Of a stretch of DNA of 64,000 bases, positions 55,048 through 64,000 are shown piece by piece. A program made the translations under genes and the position numbers. Location: contig JAHLMK010000023.1 of NCBI GenBank assembly GCA_019915135.1, positions 62,001 through 126,000 on the forward strand, written 5' to 3'. Position 1 is the first letter of the stretch; each line of letters starts with the position of its first letter. Under the pieces are notes generated by a model that saw only the letters and a list, made by a program, of their open reading frames with translations, made no database searches and was not told the origin of the DNA. The DNA comes from Strobilurus pachycystidiatus. Lineage: Eukaryota > Basidiomycota > Agaricomycetes > Agaricales > Physalacriaceae.

Positions 55048-58000
55048 TTACCGTTCGCCTTTGTGCATGAACTGATAACAGGCCTTCCCCGGCTCGTTAC
55101 CCAGGATATCCTGTACCCCCTTCAAGTCCATCTCACAAAGCTCCCGAACATTCCGCACCTTGCTCATCACATACTTCACGTTCTTGGCAGTAATACCCGG
55201 CAGTGACCTCAAAAGCTCTTCGGCGGCGGGATTGACCCCGGCGCCAGCTTCTGGATCTTCTTCAGCCCCAGTCGCTATGGCCTTCGTGGGATCGGGCTCG
55301 TCCCGGTTCAGCTTGAGGTCCTTGAATATCTCTGCAGTGGCATATGGGCTTGAAGACCATATGATACGGACACGGGGGAATGTGAGAGTTAACAGGACGA
55401 TCTTGGACTGTATAGATGGCGAGTTGGTGTCCTGCTCCGAGTTCTTCCCCGACGCCTTGTTCTTGCCTTGGAAGCGGTTCCCTTTGGCGTAGGATTTGAT
55501 TTCGGAAACAAGCTAGTAATTGACAGGTCAAAGAAGGACAGCTTGTATAATAGTCAATTTACCTCGAGAGCGAATGCCTTGTCCTCTTCGAATTCGATGA
55601 GTAATACGGGATTCTTGTAATGGACCGACATAATTTCGCATTGGGTATACCTGTGAAAGAATCATTAGGTGGGTGCGGGTGGCGCTTGTTAGACTTACAG
55701 CCGGCCGTTGTTGAAGGAAGAGACAAGATCCGACAGACTCTTCCTTTCTACGCATATGTCTGGCGTGAGAATGTAGTCACCGACCGTTAGAGTAGCTGGG
55801 ATGACTAGCAAATTCGCGGCGTGCAGCAGCGATGGTAAAGTGGAGCGGAATTCCCGCATGTCCACGATGACCTGCAGACCGTGAACACCGACCCGGAGTG
55901 ACGAAAGAACAGAATTACACTTGAAGGCTCTTTGTTCAATTCTTTCCTCCCACCAGCGAGACGGGTACTGATTGTCTTGATGATCGCGTCGTTTGATGCC
56001 GCTCGGGGATCCTCCAAGATGGGAAGAAGCATACTCTGAAAGGCATATTAGGACTCATATAGGCTCAAAGGCTTCGGAAGAAACAAACCCCTCGTTCCCT
56101 TATCAACCTTTCGAAACTTTCCTTTTCGCGTCTTATCCCAGCTAGATACTTGTGTTCCTCGCAGGTATTGGCATACACCATGTGATAGACGCGGACAGCT
56201 AATCCCGGATTGGAGCACTTGTACACCTAGAGCAGCATGAGGACTTGCTGTTGCTGTGCTTTGAGAGACAAAGTACGCGCCTCAACACGTCGGATGAACT
56301 CCATACATGGCTCTACCATGACGATGAAACGAGGCTTGATTTCCTCTAGCAGTCTGTCGTCTGTGTCGTCCGAATATGCCTTGACAATTACTGTTTCCTC
56401 GGGAGTCAGCAGACCGAAGTTCGCGTCAAACTCGTCCGTATTGAACGAGACAAGGTTGTGGAGATTGAGAACATCATCCTCTCCAAGCAGATTCAAATCT
56501 CCGTAGTTCCACCTGTTCTGATGGTGAGCGCAGCCTAAGAGAATAGTAAAGACATACATGTCTTCACTGAGAGCAGCAGACGGAGTGGGAGTGGGAGTCA
56601 CGCTTGCTTGTCTCGTTGATCCGCTAGCGGCAGGCGCACCACCACGAACGCGTCTTCTGTTCGCCCGTTTATCAGCTCTCTCTTTGTCTTTCTTTTTGAG
56701 CGCTTCGTCGATTCCATCGTCGTCGAAGTTGTCCAGAGACACTCCGCGTACCGCGAGACCGGGGGCCGATTTACCGTCGCTCGTCGATACTTTCTTCCAG
56801 TAAAGCCAAGTCTTCAACTTCTTCAGCATCATCCGTCGGCCCCATTGACCCTTTGGCCTCGTTTGGTCCAAAGATGCGAGAAAGTCGCGTAGCAGATTAC
56901 ATGTCGCCGTCGATGAACACATGATCAGTGTCGTGTTCGATCCCGGCGTTGCCTTGGAGGTTTTGTTGGTCTGGAGTTTAACGATTTCTCCTTCGATTTC
57001 TTCCATTACCTCCGCAAGAAGGGTCCATTTGGGTAGTTCCTCGAGAACAGGGTCCATCCCTTTAGGGACCCACTTGGGCTTCTCTGTCTCTTCAACATCA
57101 TCAAGCGCATCCCAATCATCAGCGTCCGGCTCGAATCGACGCGCTGTTAACGTAAAGCAGCGGCGCTTTGCTACCTTGAAGATGATGTTTGCGGCGTCAG
57201 TCATGAGCCACTGGCTCTTGTTTCCATCGCCTGAGGAAAGAATCATTTCACAGAAGGAATGGAACTGAACGGCATCGTAGGAGAGGAGATAGTTTACAAG
57301 TCTTCGCAAAACGCCCAAGTCGCGGACCAAAGCCTTCGTGCTAGTGCCGACTTTGTTCCAGACTGGATCGAGCTGTTTACGGACGAGATGATCGAATGAC
57401 GGAAAGTAAGCTGCAGGTAGTGCAAGCATGTCTAAGTCGAGCTAGAGAGGGTTGAGGCAAAGAGAATGGAATGGAAGAAAAATAACCTACCTCAGTTCGA
57501 GAGCGACGAAGCTCGTTTAGTGTTGTATTCAAGCAGTGAACCAAAGCACTGTGTATTTCGTCCATTGACTCAGAGAGATGCTGCGACAACTCGACCACAT
57601 CCGCTCGTTTACGCTCAAGAACCGACTTTATGTCTTCATGAAAACTGGCGGCGTTTCAAAAGGTTGAATTTCAGCGGTCAAAGAGTCATACCGCGGATAT
57701 ATGTGCACTTTGCGAAGACGAAGTTCTTTCATGACGTTTTTGAGAGGTGAAAGGCCGCTCGTTATATGCTCAGGCTGATCGGTGAATGCCTTGAGGAAGC
57801 CACTATCGTTCTTCTCCCGGTAGAGGCGGGTTATGAACGAGACAAGATGAAGTGGTGAAATCCTGGATATGTTCAGGCTTGGGGAAGTCGAAGGACAACG
57901 AAAGTGTTCACCGTTCAGCGTGCATGACGATGATGCCGGTGATGAGATTGATAGGAATGTCATTCTGAAGCATGTCCACCACCAAAATGCGTGAGGTGAC

Positions 58001-58356
58001 AGAAATGAGGCCACCGCCTTTGTAGAGTTCCTGTCTTGAATTCGAGTTCATTCTTTGCCCAACCAGACGAGTCGCGAAAAAACGCACCTTGTTTTGCTCG
58101 TTCCAGCCTCGTACCCTACAACACGTAGCCCTGGCTGTCGACAGCCCAATATTCCCAGCTCCTCTCCAATCTCTGTTTCCTCTTCCGACGTGGCATTGAC
58201 GAGAAGAACGAGGTTTTGGGGCGAGTCGTAGATCTTCATAAGAGTGCATAATATGCGACGCAAACCAAGACCGCGCGCGAGCACGACGAGCTCTGAGGTT
58301 GACGGGTCATGAATTTCAGTGATAATCTTGGTATGAAACGGTAGAAGAGTAGACAT
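55048..58356 (-). CDS. RAD1: XPF/Rad1-type structure-specific endonuclease
   Basis: Catalytic subunit of the XPF-ERCC1 (Rad1-Rad10) nuclease that cuts 5' of lesions in nucleotide excision repair and in recombination. The start [18 protein letters not shown] is followed by a degenerate helicase-like domain: [44 protein letters not shown]. The mid-part has [20 protein letters not shown] and [20 protein letters not shown]. The ERCC4 nuclease domain holds [40 protein letters not shown] (catalytic ERK.L.D motif), [20 protein letters not shown] and [20 protein letters not shown]. The C-terminal HhH2 region has [20 protein letters not shown] and [13 protein letters not shown]. About ten introns, about 950 residues. 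A TIR element begins about 20 bp upstream of the start codon. Confidence 0.93.
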
Positions 58357-58388
58357 TGTTTGACATTCTAGGTTTCACCGGGCTTTGA

Positions 58389-58415
58389 GCCAAATATTGA
58401 TCCGCAGTTATCTGG
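58389..58415 (+). repeat. inner perfect TIR, left copy (27 bp)
   Basis: Identical to the reverse complement of 59575-59601. Confidence 0.95.
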
Positions 58416-59574
58416 TTGATATAGGCAGTATACACCGAATATATACGACATTTGTGAAAGATAACTGCCGGAAGTTATTTGGTCAATATATGCCCTATTC
58501 ACCAAATATTTACTGCATGTTTGACAAATATTTGCCATGCAGTATTGCTACTATATTTCGGTGAGGCTCAGGCCAGTAACAATAGGATATGATCATCTGT
58601 CTCATATTGTGACTATGCTACGAACACAGGGTATCGGACTAGTTCTAAGCAATCATGCATACTCCATCAATGTAGCCTGCACGCCGCAAGCGCTTGTCTG
58701 ATATCAAAGTGAGAACAGGTCTGAGAACGCATCGAAATTCTTACCGTTACATGGGCCGTTGCACGCGACTCGGATGGAGGAGTACTTGAGGGAGATTGCG
58801 TCGGCCGTGCTTGCTACCAGAAGCAGAAAGAGAATCAACAAATGGTTTGTAGAACTGGGAAAGAGACTTACAGCGCGCGTGAAGATCGCGCGATGGGATT
58901 CTGACGCGTTCAGTGCACACAGGCACAGACTGCAGTTAATGGTGGCGAACAAATGAGACAATGAGGGGCCAGATATAAGCAAGGGAAAGAGAACGCACCC
59001 GTGATGTCAAACGCTGAGGCCGGCAACACCGCGAGGGTCAACGCGTTCTTGCGGAGCGAGAAATTCTGCCACACTGCAACGGTCAGATATGAGAAAGAAC
59101 GCGACAAGAGGCCACAGACCTTTTCCATCCCATTTCCGGCTCAAAACTGCGGGTCGCGTCTATCACCGTTGTCAGAGGTCCGGCTCGGTGCGTCGCAGAT
59201 TCACGCACCTTGTTGGCATATTGACGGGGTGATCCCTTGTCATTGGGAGCGGCTCGTTGGTGACAGCGGAGCGTCTAGACGACTCAGTACTAGGACCGTC
59301 GAATAGAGGTGTTTTGGTGGACATCGCCTAGGACGATGAACGTCGGCGAGATAAAGAGGCGGTGATGATGGTGGTAGCTGGTCAAGCAAGGTTGATCGCG
59401 TCAGCCGTCATCGCGTCATCTGTCAATGCCGACATGACCCCACGTCTGAACTTGTGCTTTTTCTTGATCATCGTCCAAAATATCCGTCGAATATTTGGAA
59501 GACACAGCTTGTATTCACCAAATAATCACTCTGGTAATATTTGGCAAATTTTTGTGATTTACTGCTGGTATCTG

Positions 59575-59601
59575 CCAGATAACTGCGGATCAATATTTGG
59601 C
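59575..59601 (-). repeat. inner perfect TIR, right copy (27 bp)
   Basis: Reverse complement of 58389-58415, no mismatch. Confidence 0.95.
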
Positions 59602-59614
59602 CCAAGTTCCGGTG

Positions 59615-61080
59615 TTTGTTCTAGGTGGTCATGGGTCAAGGATGGAGGTGCTTTTTCGGCCCGTTTCCCCGAGTGCCGAATCTGACCCTTGATTCGGGAA
59701 AGACCGTCACCGCTTCTTTGAAGTTCTCTTGGTCTTGTCCTCATCAAGTTCTACGCAGCGAACGATTGTCTTCGCGTTCTGAAACCAGGCTCGCTCGTAG
59801 ACATTGCCAGAACCTGTTCACAACAAGAGACTCAGAACAAGAACTGAAACGGATCGTATTTCCATCGCTCATCCTTGCTGGCTGCTACTTGTTCGTCCGG
59901 TCTGAGTAGGTGATACATATGAGTGGTTCACGACCATGTCCGTGCGCACCGATACTTATGCCCAAAGAATAGTAATTGTGCTTCGCGATCCTTGGGCTCT
60001 CATGCCAATTAGCCTCTTCTTGAAATGACCATCTTTGTCCTCAACGCGGCCAACAACTTCTACTTGTCTACAGAGGAAGGTAGAATTTATCGGCCAGCAA
60101 TCGCCGGCCAGCGTTGACCATACCGTTGACTCTGCTACATGACTTGAGGCCAGACGGTTATCCATACCTGGAACCAACCTGGAACGCCCTGCTCCGATTA
60201 TTGTCATCCTCTTTTCGAAGGCGGCATAGCATGACCGCTCGTCGACATTCAAGACCGTCCGGGACTCGTGAAACAACCGCGAATGTTCCGCATAGCCAAG
60301 CCAAATGATGCTTCGGTCCTAATAGTAAGAAAACATACAACGCGAGCCAACGATGCCTTCCTCTACCTTCAAGTGTGACATGGGCTCTGGGTTGATTGTA
60401 AACTATAGTAAGAGTTACACTGTGCTCAAGTATGTTCTGAACTTCCTTTGCACTGGCGATAGAAATCAGTCTAGTACAGTTCTCTCGACTTGAATGTTGA
60501 GGGGTACAGATACGTTTTATCCAACTACCTGCCGCTCGGGCTACATACTAATCACTCAGCAGCGGCTCGCCATATGTCTCGACGAGAATAGTCCTGTGTA
60601 TACCTAGAGCAGTGCTTCGTCAGGTGTTGAGACTCTTACGCTAGGACATTCAATCGCTGAGCCCTCAAAGTTCAAACTGCTTCAAATCCGGTCACGAGCC
60701 GTGACAGTGTCATTCAGTACATGGTTTCTTGCTGCCGGAACGGTGCTAATCCAGTGCCGATCTCGTTTCATTTCTGTTTGGCATACTGTATAGCCCAGGT
60801 ATAGCCCGCGTGATCTATCCCATAGAACGCTGAACCACGAATTTGGAACAACGTCGGTTTTGCCGCTGCTCTGAAACCAGCGATAGCGCATCTTGCGCCG
60901 TATTCCTGTGTACCATTTGACCAGAAACCCACGCGGGTCTTCCGCTATGTGTCGGAATGACACACCCAAATCCCGTATAAAAGCCAGACAAAGAACGAAC
61001 TTTCTCCTCATTCACTTTCCTCCCACCCATTTGATCACCTTCACTTTCTTCGACACTTGATCACCTTCGAATTTCTGAAC
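59615..61080. other. intergenic, 1.5 kb, ending in a TATA promoter
   Basis: No supported gene. A TATAAAA at 60976-60982 precedes the small secreted-protein gene. Confidence 0.55.
60976..60982 (+). promoter_or_regulatory. TATA box of the small secreted-protein gene
   Basis: TATAAAA, 99 bp before the ATG at 61081, followed by CT-rich sequence (ctcctcattcactttcctccc), a strong-promoter layout in fungi. Confidence 0.5.
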
Positions 61081-61742
61081 ATGTTCGCTTCATCTTTCGT
61101 CGCTTTGTCCATTGCTGCTTTCGCTGCGGCTTCGCCCTTAGCTGCGCCGTTGGCTGCACGCCAGTCCACCTGCTCCCCCAACTTTGAGGGTGCCGGCGTT
61201 CGCGTCGTCGACTCTGATAATTCTGGCTTGGAATTCGGAGCTTCCAGCGCCACGACCCTCGCCCCCATCATCTCCAGCAGCTTCAGAGGTCCCAACGCCG
61301 TCGACTGGCACTTCCAGCAGACTGGCCAGCCCTTGGTTGGCTATATCATCAAGTATGTCTTTGCATTAACTTCCAGCTGCTTGGATCTGAACGTACTGTA
61401 GGGACGTTGACAACAACAACCTCGCCGTTTCCGCTCGCGTGGACAACAGCATCTTGCTGGACACGGCCTCCAACAGTGGCAACGCCGTGTAAGTCTCTCC
61501 CACGGGGCGAATCTTCAAACTCGACTTACATTCTTCGCAGTGATGAAATTTGGACTGTCGAGTGCGACTCTTGCTCTAACGGCATCTCTGGTATCAAAAA
61601 CAGCATCGTCGCGTCTGGGTGCATCATCCGCTCCCCAGTCCTCAACGGAGGATGTGTGTCCGTTGGTCCCGATCCTTCCTCTGACGCTTGGGTCATCAAC
61701 AGCGGATCTTGCACTCCCTTCGACTTCTGGACGGGCAACTGA
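61081..61742 (+). CDS. small secreted protein, ricin-B-like fold suspected
   Basis: Signal peptide MFASSFVALSIAAFAAASP, then LAAPLAARQ, a likely Kex2-type or alternative cleavage region. The mature part starts STCSPNFEGAGVRVVDSDNS, then WHFQQTGQPLVGYIIK | DVDNNNLAVSARVDNS | DEIWTVECDSCSNG... and ends CTPFDFWTGN. The order 'nFeGagv.v...w......P......f.veqTGqp.p.YiIkD.nnn.LaV' is seen in many basidiomycete small secreted proteins and resembles ricin-B-type trefoil repeats, which is inference. Three exons with clean donors (gtatgt and gtaagt). Seven or so cysteines in the mature part suggest disulfides. Confidence 0.8.
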
Positions 61743-62917
61743 GTGGTTATGAGTTGGACGTTTCGATGAATGTTTGAAATGCTTTTTTTACGAACGGACC
61801 TTTTCCCTTTGTTTATAAGTTGAATAAACCGGTGTGCGCACGCCAACTGCAATTGTGAGCAAATCCTGGAACAAGCAATGTTCACCGTTCGCAGCATCCG
61901 CTTGCAAGTGACGACTACACTTCACGACCTCCTCAAGTGTAACACTCGCCTGTGGTGGACAACACTTGATATTGGAATCATATTAGTGTGAACGAATGGT
62001 AGCGCATTGCTGGTCATAGCTTCAGAAGGAGAAGCCGATAGGAATACTAAGCATTCAAGACGCAATGGCCATGACGGACACCAACTGAAGCATCTCTGTG
62101 GTTCCAAGACCCAGTCAAACTGAATCACTAGACACTGCTACGGCAGCTTCACACTCGGCGTACACTGAAAAAAAAGATAAATCTAACCAGAAGGAATAGT
62201 ATGCAGAGCACTCACTCGCTTCCATAGTGTCCGCCAGCGAGATTTCATTGGCAGTGGAGGATCTTCCACGCAGTTCATACAAGCCAATATACTGGCGTTG
62301 TAATTCGACGCACACCTGCAAGAGGTAGCACTTTCGCCATAAGCCTAAGAGGAAGAGCGTGAGCCAGCCATTGAGGAGTCAACAGTAGCACGTACAACGA
62401 TGCTGACAAGCTGAGAGCAATCCGATGTGCAGTCCGAGGGTACATAGGAAATATTGACACCGGATGAGGGGGAATTGGTGCGAATGTGAATGAAGGAACA
62501 GCGGTCCACCAAAGATCGCGACGTCGAATCCAGGGATTGAGCGGACGCTGAGAGTGTAGTAGTTCAATTAGAGTTGGGCCTCGGAAGCGAGACGCGATGA
62601 CCGACCTCGGCTAGCAAAGAGTGTTATTTGGAGGAGCAAGCACATTGCGCTCATAAAGGAAAGCATATTGGTCAAGGTGGCGTAAGGTGGGTTGGGTTCG
62701 AATGAGTGTGTTGGTTTGAGAGGGCGTGGTGATCTGTTGAGCAGTGTCTTCTGCTGCGAGAACGCAGCCCCGCAGTTCCGCGGAAGGACACACGTCGATC
62801 GGGTGCCAATGGGAGAAAAGTCTTCGCGGAATCATAGATGCATTGTCGGCATCTAAGTCTTTGGTGACTTTACGCTGGATTCATTGACATGGTGATAGAT
62901 GTTGGTGAATATCAGTC
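61743..62917. other. intergenic, 1.2 kb, possible gene remnant
   Basis: Minus-strand frames around 62270-62700 contain hydrophobic pieces (LSFMSAMCLLLQITLFAS and MYPRTAHRIALSLSASLYVLLL) in different frames with nearby splice-like sites, perhaps a decayed membrane-protein gene. No continuous chain can be built. Confidence 0.4.
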
Positions 62918-63832
62918 TCATGGCGCAATTCCTCCACTGAGCACCTCGTACAGTCCCGAAGTTTGTCTCTTGGACAGATTTTCACTCCAAAAGCGCATGA
63001 TGGGTTCCCATTCCTCTCGAGATGACGGCATGCCTGACCCTCGGCTATCGAGTAGTTTATCCTGGACCCGTTGATAGGCTTTCTTGAGAGCGGTCAACGC
63101 GCTCCGTGGGATGGAGGGTTCGGAAGGTGGCTTTCGATGCTCCACAAAGACAGGTGTAGGACACAGTCGCTCGATAGTTGGGTAGGAAAGGAGAGGACCC
63201 GAGATGGATACTATCGAGCCAAGGGCCTGATGAGATGTAGATGGATCGACGGCTTGATGGGATTTCCACCATCCGAGTCCAAACTCTGCAGCAACGCTAC
63301 CACCTTGGGCGAAACCGAATAGATGTATCCGTTGCGCTGACCAACCACACCCAGTTATCAGATGGTCGACGACCTTGGTAAAGAGATTCAAAGCAGGCGT
63401 CGGATTCGGGTGCTGGATCATTTCTCCTAGGAGATCAAACGATTCGTACCATTGGAAGGCGTGTTCGTAGAGATATGGAATCCTAAAGGCGCGGTCAGAC
63501 TCCGTCAGAACAGACCTGCCCATATAGGCGAGGCTTACTGTTCGGGAGCTCGCAGCGCCAGTACCGCGGTCTGTGGTAGCTTGAGAGAGCACCCTAATTT
63601 GAAAAATGGAAGATGCGTGTCGCCTAGATTTTTCATGAACACGAGGTTGAAACGGTCATGTTGGAAAGTTACCAAGACCGTGGAGAAGGATGAGAAGGTT
63701 CTCGTCGGTTCCATCGTCGCTTTCCTTGTAAGAGAATGGGACAGGTATTTTGACGGTTTTCGGTGCAGGCTTCCTGCGAGGCAGGGCATCGTCTTTGCTT
63801 TCTTGAATGTGGATCTCAGAGGACTCTGACAT
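62918..63832 (-). CDS. alpha/beta-hydrolase-fold protein with Ala at the nucleophile site
   Basis: Phospholipase/carboxylesterase-like (acyl-protein-thioesterase) fold. The first exon MSESSEIHIQESKDDALPRR...TDENLLILLHGLG has the oxyanion-hole HGLG. Then DTHLPFFKLGCSLKLPQTAV and LALRAPEQ, then after an intron PYLYEHAFQWYESFDLLGEM. The nucleophile elbow reads RIHLFGFAQGGSVAAEFG: G-F-A-Q-G, so the expected Ser is Ala. Later: QALGSIVSISGPLLSYP, CPTPVFVEHRKP, and an extended helical C-terminus ending LYEVLSGGIAP. Three introns, about 250 residues. It may be an inactive homologue or use another residue. ATG 63832 is the first Met; the neighbouring TTG is not needed. Confidence 0.82.
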
Positions 63833-64000
63833 GATGGTCAATGATCGAAATGAACAGGTAGGTGGCTGTGCTTCATTTTGGCTTCAAGCCCAACTTACTC
63901 CGGGTAAGCTGTACCTCAGCACCGCTCACCCACCGCCTCGTCCGTCCCTCATTTCGTTCCGACCTACCTGCCCTACTCAGTCACTGGAATCTAGACGCTT
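63833..64000. other. upstream flank of the hydrolase gene
   Basis: Runs to the window edge. Nothing else visible. Confidence 0.5.

Larger units (their letters stand above)
58376..59614. mobile_element. non-autonomous TIR element (about 1.24 kb) upstream of XPF
   Basis: A perfect 27-bp inverted repeat GCCAAATATTGATCCGCAG+TTATCTGG lies at 58389-58415 and, inverted, at 59575-59601. Imperfect similarity continues outward to CACCGG (58376; 59614) and inward (GATA..GCAGTA). TTT flanks both outer CACCGG ends, a possible 3-bp duplication. Subterminal AAATATT-type motifs recur (CACCAAATATTTACTGC, GACAAATATTTGCC, GGTAATATTTGGC). The inside holds no transposase; a short minus-strand frame MEKVCGLLSRSFSYLTVAVW (59128) is probably chance or a passenger remnant. 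Confidence 0.75.

Noticed and set aside
58704..59128. small minus-strand frames inside the TIR element (MEKVCGLL...)
   Set aside because: Splice-like signals exist, but the joined frames stop after a few codons or change phase; no coherent protein.

Overview
This window is nuclear DNA from a filamentous basidiomycete, most likely an Agaricomycete. The genes carry many short GT-AG introns of about 45-70 nt. Several families typical of mushroom-forming fungi are present: a DUF6534 membrane protein, a DUF7587-like protein, an F-box/LRR protein, a CFEM GPI-anchored protein, a fungal thaumatin-like protein and a velvet-domain regulator. I recognised no rRNA, tRNA or CRISPR.

Layout, left to right. 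0-7 kb, minus strand: a DUF7587-like gene cut by the left edge, an F-box/LRR gene and a two-exon orphan gene. 7-9.3 kb has no convincing gene. 9.3-19.4 kb, plus strand: an MFS sugar transporter, a small two-TM orphan and a 12-exon 1,3-beta-glucan synthase (FKS, GT48). 20.5-28.5 kb: a thaumatin-like protein, Hikeshi/OPI10 (minus), Rtf1 of the Paf1 complex, an Mch1-like MFS transporter (minus) and a MYND zinc-finger protein. 28.7-32.1 kb: a CFEM protein and a low-complexity protein with a 51-residue tandem duplication.

32.8-36.4 kb is the accessory highlight: a 3,549-bp Tc1/mariner-like element with 80-bp terminal inverted repeats (78/80 identical) and TA duplications. It carries a DD34E transposase broken by one extra base in an A-run, and a convergent, multi-exon passenger gene of unknown function with an AT-hook-like motif. 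Removing the element leaves a potential 55-nt host intron, so it may sit inside an intron.

37-47.8 kb: a divergent velvet protein, mitochondrial MnSOD, a 4-coumarate-CoA-ligase-like enzyme ending in the peroxisomal signal SKM, QCR6 (minus), a DUF6534 membrane protein and a Dap1/MAPR-type cytochrome b5-like protein (minus). 48.3-49.2 kb holds two diverged, palindromic inverted repeats. 49.3-58.4 kb: a probably secreted FAD oxidoreductase, a small orphan (minus), a two-finger C2H2 transcription factor (minus) and the XPF/Rad1 endonuclease (minus). A second TIR element of about 1.2 kb lies directly upstream of the XPF start codon. 61-64 kb: a small secreted protein and an alpha/beta-hydrolase-like protein (minus) whose nucleophile position is alanine.

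Most genes are unrelated housekeeping or cell-wall/secretory functions, and I see no biosynthetic cluster. Gene ends rest on reading frames, splice signals and family patterns seen by eye. Splice sites marked uncertain in individual entries need transcript data.
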